In this document: in pieces, positions 1 to 11,226 of the stretch | How positions within the stretch are numbered: the stretch's first letter is position 1 | Layout of the letters: each line of letters begins with the position of its first letter | Assembly (NCBI RefSeq): GCF_000005505.3 | Contig: NC_016133.3 | Span: 58,245,237 to 58,309,236, forward strand | Length of the DNA stretch: 64,000 nucleotides | Source: Brachypodium distachyon | Taxonomy: Eukaryota > Streptophyta > Magnoliopsida > Poales > Poaceae | Direction: 5' to 3' | The notes under the pieces: model-generated | Database searches by the model: none | What the model saw: only the letters and a program-made list of their open reading frames with translations | Told to the model about the DNA's origin: nothing | Position numbers and translations under genes: made by a program

Positions 1-475
1 AAGATGTCAGCAAGGAAGGAAGGAAGGCGAGGTGTCCCATGTTTTGTGCCCTGGTCAAAGATTTGCACGCCGTCGACTCTGCCTGGACAAGCTATAGTTT
101 GCTAGACATCAGCGTCCTTCCAGAACAGTGATTACCGACACACATCACCTCTGCTTGCTGGTTCCAGTTTCCCGAATAGCGACAGATAAAGTTCTTTTCG
201 AGGTATGAAGAGGCGTCCACGTCGGCTTCGACGTGTGAAGGAGCAAGTGCCCTGGAACTGGAAGCCATCGGCCATGGAGGATCAACAGAAACTGGGATGG
301 GCTTGCTACGCAGCAAAGTTCTGGGCTTTCTCCCAAATTTTGCAGCTGCCTTCTGTTCGGAGGGGACTGGGGAGGGCAAATTATACGTCCCTCAAACAAA
401 AAAGGATGAGACGGATTTCAAAACACCTAATGTCTACGTCAAACTATTCATTTCTACATAGAACTGGCTTTTTTT

Positions 476-600
476 CCCGGAAGCCCACTGCGATAATAGT
501 GTTGGGCCAAAAGTATATTGTCAGATTTTTCCCGGAGGCCCGCTGTGATAATAGTATTGGGCCAAAAGTACATTCGCAGTTTTTTTCCCGGAGGCCCGCT
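476..600 (+). repeat. 55-bp tandem repeat, about 2.3 copies
   Basis: Units begin with CCCGGA at 476, 531 and 587, so the period is 55-56 bp. Each full unit carries a CCCGGAGGCCCGCT-like start, an ATAATAGT core and a TGGGCCAAAAGTA segment. The third copy is partial and diverges after about 15 bp, though a related GGGCCCAAAC follows at about 619. The copies differ by several substitutions, so the array is not very recent. No gene lies nearby. Confidence 0.8.
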
Positions 601-2255
601 AGCCTGTTCAAAGGGCCCAAACTTCTGTACTGGAAGTCCTGCCCAAAACCTTATTTGTGGATCTTCTAGAAAAAAAACTTTTGTCCCACGAAGCAGAACC
701 ACGTCAAAAGCCAAAAGGCCTAAAAGCTCTAGCGGCAGGGCGGCCATCATCCGAAGACGGACTCGTCTAGTGCCTGAACACCCATATTGGGTTACTAATA
801 AATAAATGTGACTAGTTATTGGTCGGGTGCGGATACCATGAGAAAAATGAGATGTATTTTGAAACAGAAGGAGTACCAAAAGTGTGAGTTCCATGCTGCA
901 TAATTCAGATAGCCCCTCGATCGAGCAGCTCGTTGATTCGTCCCGCTCCACGCCGCCATAATTCGGTTATCAAACCGAGACGCACGTAGCAAATCCAGGC
1001 CAACCCACGCGCTCAAGAAAAAAAAAATGCAAATCCGGTCCATTTCACGCGCCTAATCAAGACGAGATCAACAACCTGTCAAAGCGCACATGTAAACACC
1101 AGACAGATCGATCGACCAGAACCTGGGCGCCCCCCAGCTCAGCTCGTGAACAGCACCTAGTAGTTTGGACGCAGAGGACGGGGAGAACCCTTTTTCGAAA
1201 GAAAAAAAGAGTAGTTGTAGCATGTCAGCGTCATGGATCCGATCGTACGTGACGTACTCCTTTTTTTAACTTCCCGATCCATGGCTCTAGCTTTGCTGCA
1301 ACGAAAGTTACGGTTAATCACTCGATCTCCCGTCGAGATCAGTTGTGCGGGTCGGGCAATAATATGGGGGCAATGAGAAGTAACACCAACAACTGGTGGC
1401 CCGCTTGCTCTCTTTTCTCTTTCTCTCGTTGCGCTGTTGTAGTACGTAGACAACGCTGACAGAGATGGATGTGTGTGCGTGGGAGCTAGTAATCATATTT
1501 GGTGATGGCAAAATGTCTGCCTCGTAATCATGCATTTTCTCCATGCATGCATTCCAATTAACCCGTAAACCAGTCACAAACAGCACCAGGAGGAAAAGGG
1601 GGGGAAAAGGAAAGGAAGGGAGGAAGATATTGCTGGCCATCTAGAACGCTGGTTGGTACCAAGTTGTGCAACCCTCGGCTCCAATTGTTCCCGCCATCCA
1701 TTCATCCTACCATGCAACTGCAAATGGCAGCTGTGTTAAGCAGCACGTGTAAAGACACCGGCCACCTTGTCTATTCCTCAGTGCTGTGGCCTGTTGTGGG
1801 GGATTGTGGAACGTTAACTGCCCCCAACATAATATCCCTTTCTTATCCCTTTCCGGCCCAGGCAGAGGAAAAGAGAGCAGGAAGGCCGAGACGTTAACTT
1901 CCATTGATATTTAAATCATGGCATGCATCCTCCGATCCTCGTCGTCGCTCCTATGGCTAGTGGCCGGCCTCGACCGCGCGTTGCTGCATGGCTTTGCGTA
2001 TGTTGCGATCTCGTCTACGCCAACAGACGATTGAGAGAGTGAAAGGCAGCTAGCCAGAGGCCGGGGAGTTAGTACGAGTCCAAATCCAATCCGACGCGAG
2101 CGCAGAGAGATGATGATAATCTGATAAATTAAATTAAAGAAGGGGGAAGAAAAGGGGGCAACCGGCAACCGCTCGCTGTCAGGGAAAGGCTTTTTCCGGC
2201 GGTGCAAATGTTACACACACTGAAGATAGTGAAGGGCCGGCTTTTAAATCTGCTC

Positions 2256-2275
2256 TACGTACGTACGTACGTACG
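2256..2275. repeat. TACG microsatellite
   Basis: A 4-bp palindromic unit (TACG/GTAC) repeats five times without interruption. Another GTAC run lies at about 45425-45443. Such tracts are frequent in the spacers of this window. Confidence 0.9.
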
Positions 2276-2452
2276 CACTCCGTGTAGTACTTGCTCGCTT
2301 AAAGAACTGACCGACCAAATGATACAGCAGCTTTCAGTTTATACAGGGGCCGTCCGTCGTCGTTGGGATTTACCTTTCCGGCCTACTGTTCGACGACCAT
2401 GATATCGTTTCAGTTAGCTAGTAAGTAAGCAGCGGGCAACAGCTAGCGTCGC

Positions 2453-2484
2453 CAACAACAACAACAACAACGACAACAACAAAA
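2453..2484. repeat. CAA trinucleotide repeat
   Basis: Imperfect CAA repeat interrupted by one CGA. It is not inside a supported coding region. Confidence 0.85.
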
Positions 2485-5400
2485 ACACGCGCCATCGACA
2501 GCTGGTAATTAAGACTCGAGCGAGCGAGAGCAATCAGACGAACGCATATATCAGACATTTTTGTCTACGTACCGTGTTCATTCATTCATTCAGCCAGGCA
2601 GGCAGGCGTTTCGTCTGGCTTTCTGTAGTACGGGGTTACTGTACGCTTGGAGATTTTTCTTCCCAGGCGAGTGATTGGCCCAACTGGTGATACTAGATAG
2701 GTAGGAAAGTAAGTTAAGTACTCGCCGCACTCCTGCTTCGATCGATCACCCGTCGTTGTCCATCAAGTTGGGGGAGGTTGGCGTGGAGCCCCGGCTCATC
2801 TCATCTCAGCTAAGCTCCCCGTCCGTCCCCCGCCACTTGGGTCGTCTTCCAGATCCCGCAAAAAGACTACCGGGAGGAAGAAGGCAGAGGAGGAGAGCGA
2901 GACGGCAAAGCGAGAGAAGGAAAAAGGAAGCCCCGCTAGAGCGAAAAAAAAGGGGAGCCGGCCGGGGCTTAGCGCTGCGAGAGGCGTGGCCGCAACAATT
3001 GGCCAGCAATAAGCATCGCATCGCATCGCATCAACCAGGACGAGCGGGCTAGTCTCGTCTCGCCGCACATGTGCGTGCTTGCTTGCTGCCGCCGGATAAC
3101 ATCGCTAGTGCTCTCGCCATTCTGGTGGAATGGAATCGAGCCGAGCTGCCTTTAGTTTCCGTCCGTCCCCGGCCCCGGCCGAATAATTTTTCCGCCGTGT
3201 GTTGTGCCTCACGAGTCACGGCGAGTCATGCACGTACGGCGTGCTATCAGTGAGTTGATCAAGTCGTGCGTGCGTGCGTGACGAAGGGTTAGGACGCGGT
3301 GCGCGTTGCGTGCTCGCTTCTTGGTCTCTCTCTGGTAAGGCTCGACCGATGGACCGATCGTACGCCGTGTCGTATTTGAGTACGACGGACGGCGACGCCG
3401 CGACGGACAAGAGAGATGGTGATCAGAAGATCGATGGGGCGTTGGTCGCCTCTAGGAAAAAGCTGGGCGATCGCGCTTGACAAGATGGACGTTGGCCGAC
3501 CGACCCGTTCGATCTCCGGTCTCTGTGGCTCAGCTGGGGAGTGGTGACGCACGTGGGGTTGAATTGGTCATGGCTGGACATTTAGTGCTGCATCTCGCAA
3601 TAATAAGGCATCAACAGAAAAACTGAAACCTTTGATTCAAAGTTACTGAAGTGTGCCTAGCTCGACTCTAGAGCATATGAACTTTTTTGTTTTCTTTGAC
3701 AAGGCCAATCAACCTCTGTAAAGACCCCTCTCCCCCTCCCCTTGTTAAACGATAAACAGGGTTGGATGACCACCCTAGATTCAGCCAGGATCCTACAAGA
3801 CCTAATCTCAGCAGCTCTGCGACGAGGCCAAAACTAGCCGCCAAGACACAAAGACAATCTACAAAAACAAGAAGACATAACCAAATCCACTACTCCAAAA
3901 AAAAGCAGCAACCGAATCAGGAGTTGAGGAAAATTTGTTCTTATCCACCAAAGCTCCAACGCTGAAGAACCAAACCCTAACTCTAAGAGACCTAACTACC
4001 GTGCCGCGACACATATCAGTGTCACCGCCCCGTTTTCTGCCATCAGAACGGCGCGCGTAGGAGCATGGGACCCATGGCAGCGTTTTTTTGTGATTACTCT
4101 GGCCAATCGGTTCACAAGAAAAATCAAAAAGGAAAAAAACAAAGAAAGCAATAAAAAGAAATCAATGCAAGTTACTACATATTCAAGTTCTTTAAACGGT
4201 ACATACAAAATTCCATAAAAATTCATAAAAGCATTGATATTTATATTCTTTCAAGATTGTTAGGTAGAATTTCTATTTTCTCACGGGTGTTTATTTCCTT
4301 TTTTTCTTGTTATTTTCCTTATGAATCTTTCTTTTCTTTCTTTGCAAATTAATGTTGAGTTCCCTAAATGCCGTTTTTATATTTCTCTAAAATTTTAATT
4401 CGAGTTCCTTGGTATTTGTTTCTTCCAATTAAGCGACTTTTGCGCCGGTTGTGCCCGGATACTTTTTTTTTTATGTTCATAAGAAACCTTAGAAGTTTTG
4501 ATTCTGTTCAATCTCCTCTTCTTATTTTTTTTTATGTACTAGACTATTGCTTGAGCAGAATTGCTACTCTCCGTGGTTCGCTTTTCTTCTCGAAAAAACG
4601 CAAAAGCTTGCGTCTCGATGCACTCGGTAGTTCATGATCAAACCTAAACAGGTTAAATGCACTTGGAGAAAGAATATAATTATTCCTTTAGACTTTAGCA
4701 ATATTGGCTCATGAATAATTATTCTCGCCGGCACACAGAATCCGGGCCGAGCCGGGCCTGCCCATGATGATGAACTAACCTGTTTAATCCGGAGCGTTGA
4801 TATATAGGTTGGGACGACGTCGCCATCCTACAAGACGACGCTCGATGACACGTCGCATTCGCATATATACCGATTAAAAACCGACGGGCGGAGGTAAAGC
4901 CGAAAGCACGCACGGAATGGAAATGCACTCCCTCTGCCCAAACAGAAACGTGCATATATGTGGAATAACCGGGAATGATCAAGATGCTGGAGAGGGAGGA
5001 ATCGAGCAGCGCTAGCTAGCCATACAAGGGGCGTTAAAGCTGCCACGCATGTCTCCATGGATCGATGGAATGATGATGACCTACCGACTTGTGCCCAACT
5101 AAAATTTCCCTAAATTCTCTCCCCCCGGCCTCGGCTCTATCATTGCGAATGTGACGCCGAAACGGCCGGCCAGCGGAGAAATACTGGCTTGCGGAGGACT
5201 GCCACCCGGCCCGGCCTCCCTGTGCTTGTTTGTTTGTTTGTTTTCTTCTCCGCCCATACTTCGCAAAACACAAGTACGTGTGCGTGGAATTGTGGGAAAG
5301 ACATGCATGGGACGCGCGCGAATCGACAGATACACACGTTTTTATCGTTAGAGAATTAACTGAATGTATCTTGTCTGAGTTGACAAGTTAGGCAAGGCGG

Positions 5401-7533
5401 TAAGTTCACGTTCTTTCCACCCCAGGAACAGTTGTTCCATGAGAGTTAACGGCCTGTGAAGACGTAAGTACGGAGTACGATCTAATTATGAAGTTCGGAT
5501 CGCAAGCCAAGGAGTCGTTTGTACGTTGTGTTAAGGGTCCATCGTGTTAGGTTCAATATTAAGATATGTCATATCAGCTCTGGTAGTCAGATATGTTTAA
5601 GTACATGCAGTTACATGGAGATGTATCGTTTATGATAGCTTTGTGTACAGCACTACAGCTACAATGATCCATCAACCATGATTTGTATCGGTTGTAATCT
5701 GTTCAGACGCATTATAAATATATCTAACGGTTGAGGTCCATTAATTAAATAGGTCTATGGTTGAGTTTCATTTTCTTGCCAACTTTTTTTCTTGTTGAAA
5801 TTCATATCTTTTAGAATAGATTGTACTAGGAGCATCAATATTCAAGCTACATGTAATGGAGTACCAGTAGTATTCTGTACTCGCGGATACATGGCCGGCG
5901 CACCCTCTGGAATGTTTTTCGCTTTATGAAGAACTGAAAGGTCTCCTTTTGACCAATCAATATGTTCTGAATTTAAATCATACGCTTTGACCCAAACTTT
6001 GTTTAGTTGAATAAATCAGCCTTAACTCTTCAATTGTCAATTGCTTATTTCTTATATATAAACCAATTCCCAATTAATCTCCATAAGTCAGAATTGACAA
6101 ATGGCAGACGCAGTTTTAAAAGCGACGTTCGTACACCTAACTTATTCTCCCTCGAATCATGGTGATTGTCAAAGAGAAAACAAACCCAGTCATCAAATTT
6201 GACCCTCTTTTATAAGGTTTCCCGCACCGCTGATCGACACGGTCAGCCGGCCTGTTTGGCCGGCAGAGCTTACGTAAGCTGTCTTCAACGTGAAAGAAGA
6301 TAGATAAGATTATTGCTCTTTAATTATAGGCGCACACGCTCCACAGTCACAATGCAAGGCCAGCTGATGATTTTTCATACTAAAAGGTCTTCATGCAGCA
6401 CGTCTGTATAAGCTGGCAAATCACCAGCCCGGATGGAAAATATAAAAATTATGTTAGCAGTAGTACATTTTAAAGTCAGATGTCAAACAAACAATTGTGG
6501 AGATCACGATGGGCAGAGCAAATAAGTTTCATTTAATTTTGGTGGTTAGTTAATCGTTTTCGAGCTTTCTTCAGTATGTCCGCATCAGAAAGCCCAAGGA
6601 CGATCCACCACGGACGCATACTTTCTTCTCGTCGATCGGGTGCTTTGCTGAAATTACAACGGGGTTTCTCCATCAATCGCAGTCCTCAACTTATTCTATG
6701 TTCCCGTTTCGAGCAAGCCGTGTGTCACCATGCAATACACCACACAGCCTTAGAAGATTAAAAGGGCAAACCACTCATGCCTAAGATGGTTACAATTCTC
6801 CCATGCCCAACAGTTAATTAGGCCTGCCTGCCGTACGTCTATTTGTTTCTCCCTGGTGAAGAACGTGGGTTAGCCTTCACAGGAAAGCTAGAGAGCATCA
6901 TCGATCTATCCTTTCACGGGACAGAAGATTGGAACAAAGTGACGAGAGGAGAAGACGAATTTACGCCTAAGAGACGTGTTTGGACCAGGGACTGAACCGT
7001 GGCCGGAAAGACCAAGCAGACATTAGATGCACTACTGCTCGATCTGTTCCTTCACGACAACACTGGCAGTTTAGTTGCAAGGGTCCTGGGCAAGCTGGCG
7101 TGGGTACACGTAGCGGCCCGGAGAACCACAAGAGAGGCGAGAGACGTTTGGCACACGTACGTGCGTGCGTGCATGCATGGTTTGTTTGATTTGGTCCGAT
7201 ATTGTTACGAGACGAGTCAGAGGACTCACACGGTTGTTTCTTGAAACTATACTTTAGCTATCAATGGTGCTTTGACACGCCAATCAACTACTACTAGTGC
7301 GCAAGAGCGCGCATGGAGTTTGGACTTTGGACAAATCAAACAGTTTTTGCAAGAATCAAGCCTGGGTGTGCTGAAGTTGCGTAAGATGGTCTTGGCAGCC
7401 ACTTCCTCAGCCCTCTCCGGCCGGCTCTCCCTCTTAGCTCGTTTTAAGCCCTCCGATCTGGCCGAAAGCAATCAAGGCGGTCAACTCGGTTTGGTGGAGA
7501 GGAAATTTTATCAGAATGAGATACCATAAATAG

Positions 7534-7603
7534 TACTCTTTACGGTCAATAATAAGTGTCTTTGTACTAAATCGAAGCCACTTATTATGAATCGGAGGGA
7601 GTA
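7534..7603. mobile_element. Short Stowaway-like MITE, about 66 bp plus TA target sites
   Basis: The element is flanked by TA and ends on the right with CGGAGGGAG, the complement of the CTCCCTCCG terminus typical of Pooideae Stowaway elements. The left end (CTCTTTACGGTCAATAATAAG) pairs with the right arm (CTTATTATGAATCGGAG), so the whole element folds as one imperfect hairpin. It carries no coding capacity. A close relative of nearly the same size is at 29783-29857. Confidence 0.75.
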
Positions 7604-7626
7604 TATCTTATACTTTGGAGTTTGAA

Positions 7627-7718
7627 TCATTTAGTCCTCATTATTTTTTTTCGAAAAGGAGGAAATACCTCCGGCCTCTGCATCAATCGATGCACACAGC
7701 CATTCATTTAGTCCTCAT
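7627..7718 (-). mobile_element. 62-bp retroposed fragment flanked by a 15-bp target duplication
   Basis: The 15-mer TCATTTAGTCCTCAT occurs exactly at 7627-7641 and 7704-7718. The 62 bp between them start with a T-run (7644-7650) and end near GATGCACACAGCCAT. A T-run at one end and a long direct duplication are the marks of target-primed reverse transcription, so this is probably a severely 5'-truncated LINE or SINE copy inserted with its poly-A on the minus strand. The inner segment (TTTTCGAAAAGGAGGAAATA and CCTCTGCATC) resembles a retroelement tail I remember as common in Pooideae DNA. That family assignment is from memory and unverified. Confidence 0.7.
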
Positions 7719-7911
7719 ATTTTAAAAAATGCTACGGTTGAACTTGTGTATTGTTCAAAGTTTTAGTTACCGGATCTCCATTTTTGTCCCTGTGGAAGGG
7801 GAAGGGAGATTCGTGATAACTACGGGATCTGGAAAATCCTCGTCATTTTTTAAGGAGTTCTTCTCAACCAAAAATTCAATTAAGAAAGTCGGTTGAAGAT
7901 GAGTATATATG

Positions 7912-8039
7912 TACACTCTCTGTCCAACAAAAGATGTCTCAACTTTGACTAAATTTGAATGCATCTATACACTAAGTCATGTTTAGATACATTCAAATTT
8001 AAACAAATTTGAGACATTTTTTGTTGGATGGAGGGAGTA
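7912..8039. mobile_element. Stowaway-like MITE, about 128 bp
   Basis: TA dinucleotides bound an element with terminal inverted repeats: left CACTCTCTGTCCAACAAAAG, right the complement of TTTTTGTTGGATGGAGGGAG. Inner arms also pair (GATGTCTCAA with TTTGAGACAT). The element is AT-rich and non-coding. By family knowledge it would be mobilised in trans by Mariner-type transposases. Confidence 0.85.
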
Positions 8040-8166
8040 CACAGATATGCAATTATCTAATGAATACAACCACAGTAAAATTGCATGCATGGAGGGTGTC
8101 TCTCCTAATTTGAGAGCCTCAGTTTCTTCACAGTTGGCTCAGCCACTGCTTCCACCATGTCAGATT

Positions 8167-8262
8167 GGCATGGTTGACCATTCACCTGGTCGTTGACTAT
8201 GTTGACCGGCGAATGGCATGGTTGACCATGCGCTTGGTCGTTGACTGTGTTTGACCGGGCCA
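8167..8262. repeat. 48-bp tandem duplication packed with W-box cores
   Basis: Two copies start with GGCATGGTTGACCAT at 8167 and 8215 (period 48). Each contains three TTGAC cores, giving six TTGAC motifs in about 95 bp, most as TTGACC or TTGACT. TTGAC(C/T) is the WRKY-binding W-box core. No supported gene lies within 1 kb, so whether it is regulatory is unknown. The nearest gene is the F-box/kelch gene downstream. Confidence 0.75.
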
Positions 8263-9204
8263 ACGCAAATAAGTTTGCGCAATTCCTTCCTTCGCAGCGC
8301 GTGCATACACATAGTCCAAAACACCAACCATATATGTCTGCATTCGTATTTTTCTGCCACGGAAGGCTTGAAGTGGAGCACGGTCTCACGAGAGGCGCAG
8401 GCTGTCCGGTGCGTGTCTGTCTCTGCGCGTTGATACGCCGGCCGGCCCGTTGAACCGATCCATATCGATATCGTATCCACCAGTGAAGCAATTGACCCAA
8501 ACCCGTTGCCGTCCAGACTTCATCAGAATAAACAAAAGAAGTTGCAGAAATTATTAAAAACAGCTGTGCGTGCGTGTGCGTGTGTGTGTAAGATCGAGAG
8601 AGGGAGAGTGGGAGTAGAGGCCGTTCCAAAGAGTACAGCTCAGGGTTTACGCGCAGAAAACGAACTCCAGATCGCGACCTTCTTCTTCTCTGGCCGCTGT
8701 AGTAAAATAAGCCATCTCCGTGCAATCAAATAGCTTGGCAGTCCCAAAGAGCCGGGGAGAGCGTGAGATAAAAAAAAAAGGGAAAACGCTGAGAAGAAAG
8801 AAGGCCAAGAAAACGGCTGCCAGTGCCAGTGCTGCTCGATCCAGCTACAGTGCCGCCGGTCCAATCCAACAACCGGCCGATTGAGCCCTTGGGCACTGAC
8901 AGACTCGCCTCCAGGCTCCAGCAGCAGCAGGAGGGGAGGTAAACGAAAAGAGCACAAGAGTAGTAGTAGATCGGGCTCAGGAAGCACAAGCTCATTCGTT
9001 CGTTTTTTTTTTTTTGAGTTTACAAAAAAAATATTCCGGAAAGCAACGGCGGCGGGTCAATTCGAAATGTGCGGATTTGATCCGTTCTCCAATGTCACCA
9101 CCACCGCGCACCACCAGGGTAAAACTCACGAATGGTTACCGCGTGCTGGCCCGCGCCGCCGCTCGCCCCGCTCCAAAAGCGACCGAGCCCCCAGTTGTTG
9201 GTCT

Positions 9205-9233
9205 CGTTTCGTTTCGTTTCGTTTCGTTTCGTT
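9205..9233. repeat. CGTTT pentanucleotide microsatellite
   Basis: About 5.5 perfect CGTTT units lie just upstream of the C-rich leader region of the F-box/kelch gene. Confidence 0.9.
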
Positions 9234-9399
9234 CCCCCCCACAAACAAACTCCTTTTCCACGTGAGCGGCACGGGGCGGTTCATCCCAATCATCTTTTCT
9301 TTCTTTTCCTTCCCTTCCGGCGCGAGCGACCGAGGAAAAAGTCCGAGACGCGACGCCGCCGGCCCCACCGGACCAGGCAGAAAGAAGAGGAGGGACGTC

Positions 9400-9801
9400 A
9401 AAACCCGGCGCACGCAAACGCAGCCCACCTTCCCCGTCCCGTTCCGTTCCGTCCCGTATAACTCTCCCCCCGCCCCTCGCAGCGCACCTCGCTCTTCGCC
9501 CATAACTACTCCTCCGCACCGCTGTTTTTTTTCTCCCCCTTCCCTTCCTCGCCCCTCCCAATCTCAATCTCGACCCGCATCCCATCCCACCTGCCCTGCC
9601 GGCGCGGGGGTCCTCCGCCTGCCCTGCCCCGCCCCGCCGCGCCGCCCAGATCTCGTCGCCGTCAGCCGGCGTCGTGACCTCCCGCCGCTGCAGCGCCCTC
9701 GCCGGAATCCACTCTACGGCGGGCGGGAGGGCCAGGCCAGCCGCGGGGAGGAGGACAGGAGGCGCCCTATCCTGTCGCCGCGCGGATAGGCGAGGCCTGA
9801 G
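9400..9801 (+). other. Probable first, untranslated exon of the F-box/kelch gene
   Basis: A C/T-rich, GC-rich stretch ends at GCCTGAG followed by the donor GTGAGGTGCG (GT at 9802-9803). The matching acceptor is TCTTGCAG ending at 11147, giving a leader intron of 1,346 bp. The intron is T-rich in the way plant introns are. The 5' limit is not visible; a weak CGTATAAC box at about 9456 might place the start of transcription near 9485. A long plus-strand open frame through 8881-9789 is a low-complexity shadow. Confidence 0.55.
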
Positions 9802-11147
9802 GTGAGGTGCGATTGTTGTTGGCCAGCATAGATCCTTGTTTATTCCTCCTACCAGGCTACGCTTATTTTCCCTCTCGAATTATTCCTACTATACTTTTAT
9901 TTTTATTTTTGTTCTTCGTAATGGGCGGCTGCGAAAGGCGACGACCGATAGTCGTTTCGTAGTGCTTTGCTAACGCAAGGTTTGGCTGGGAGCAACGCGG
10001 CGACGAGACCGTTTGCGAGGAAAAAAAAACCCGATCAGATTTGCCGTCTTTGCTTTCAGGAGGAAAAGCGGTGTAATCTAGACTCGCATTAAAGGATCGA
10101 TCCGGCCTGCTTTGTTGCTGCTGCTCGATTAGATCTTGTGTAACTCGTTAGGCGTCGTGTGAATTCTTCTGATTTGCCGCTCAGTAGGAATCGCGATCCT
10201 GGTCAGTCATGGACTGGATTGAGGATTTATCTCTGTTTGTTTAAGGTGATGATTTTGCATATGCTCCGCTCGCTGCGGTCCTGGAATGGTAGGTCGCTGT
10301 TAAATTCACCAATCATCCGTAAGTTGTTCGTGTCAGTATATATAGCTGTCACCAACTTGGAATGCCATTTCTTACAGTAAAGCCGCGAGAGGCATGCCTG
10401 CATACGTATATACCTATGTTACCTCAGTTGTAATTTATTTCTAAATATCTGTGCGCAATACATATCGTACTTTTTTTTTTAGTTTTATTTCTGCTGGTAT
10501 CGCTGAGTGGTTTCAGGGTGGGAAGTGTGTATCTGATCTGTTAGTTATGATTTATGTTTTTTTGCCTCTGATTGGATTATTTCTGAATAAGTCGTCTATA
10601 TCTGTTGAAGGGTCCATTTCTAATTCGTGAGTTGCAGGCCTTTTGTCAAAAGAACTATCTGTTAGTACGGAGGACTAGGTGAGGCTTTGGGTCGATTTCG
10701 TCCTCCATGGCATGTTACAGTGACATGTTACTGGGAAATACTTATAGGTTGTAGCTTTAGGTTGGTTTGGGTAAGTAAGTTATTTTTTTCACTCATCTAT
10801 CCGTGTTACAGTTGTTAGTTCGATGTTAGGTCAAGTTATTCACATGGGTAGTCAGTAATCTTGAGCTTCTCCTGTGCTGTTTTGTAAATTCTGTAATCAA
10901 TATGGACCAGCCTCAAACTTCTAATGTTGATCGGCGTTTGTAGTTTGGTGAGGGGTTTTTTCCTGGATTGGAATCATATGTGACCTTTGATTGGTTAAGC
11001 TAAGACACGTTTGGAGTTCTCTATCAAATTTTGTTATGTACACCTATGTACACAGATGCCCTTTTCAGCTGTACCTCAATTTGCATAGGTAGATAAGTAG
11101 TCTTATTTGATTAGAGCTCCTGCTAACATAGTGTTGATCTCTTGCAG
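9802..11147 (+). other. Leader intron of the F-box/kelch gene
   Basis: GT (9802) to AG (11147), 1,346 bp, T-rich and with no coding signature. Introns close to the 5' end of plant genes often raise expression (established for UBQ and ACT genes). Whether this one does is inference. Confidence 0.6.
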
Positions 11148-11154
11148 ATTGAAG

Positions 11155-11187
11155 ATGCCTACAGAGGGGTTGCGGTCTTGTGTATAG
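11155..11187 (+). promoter_or_regulatory. Upstream open reading frame, 10 codons, in the F-box/kelch leader
   Basis: If the leader intron is spliced as proposed, the second leader exon begins at 11148. It then contains an AUG at 11155 (peptide MPTEGLRSCV) and a second minimal uORF at 11205-11216 (MFL), both ending before the main AUG at 11227. Such uORFs commonly lower translation of the main frame. Conservation was not tested. Confidence 0.45.
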
Positions 11188-11226
11188 GTCCCTCTCTACT
11201 GAGATGTTTTTGTAGATTCTGACGGA

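Larger units (their letters stand above)
1..9100. other. Gene-free intergenic region
   Basis: I see no convincing gene in this 9 kb. Open frames are short, overlap on both strands and match no family I recognise. The DNA is a mosaic of AT-rich stretches (about 4080-4640 and 5500-6560) and palindrome-rich GC stretches (about 2700-3560). It holds the tandem repeats, MITEs and retroposed fragment listed separately. Small genes or noncoding RNAs with no recognisable signature cannot be excluded. Confidence 0.7.

Noticed and set aside
205..669. 154-codon plus-strand frame at the left edge
   Set aside because: It runs across the 55-bp tandem repeat, which explains its periodic FFSRRP-like translation. 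No domain.
3520..3560. tRNA-like D-arm (GTGGCTCAGCTGGGG)
   Set aside because: No matching acceptor stem, anticodon arm or GGTTCGA T-loop at the proper distance.
4575..4630. Second retroposon tail (CTCGAAAAAACGCAAAAGC)
   Set aside because: The sequence resembles a retroelement 3' end in style, but I found no flanking target duplication and cannot set its limits.
8881..9789. 302-codon plus-strand open frame
   Set aside because: It runs through a C/T-rich, low-complexity leader region with poly-Phe, Pro and Arg runs, overlaps equally long minus-strand frames, and matches no domain. It is best explained as the untranslated first exon and promoter of the F-box/kelch gene.
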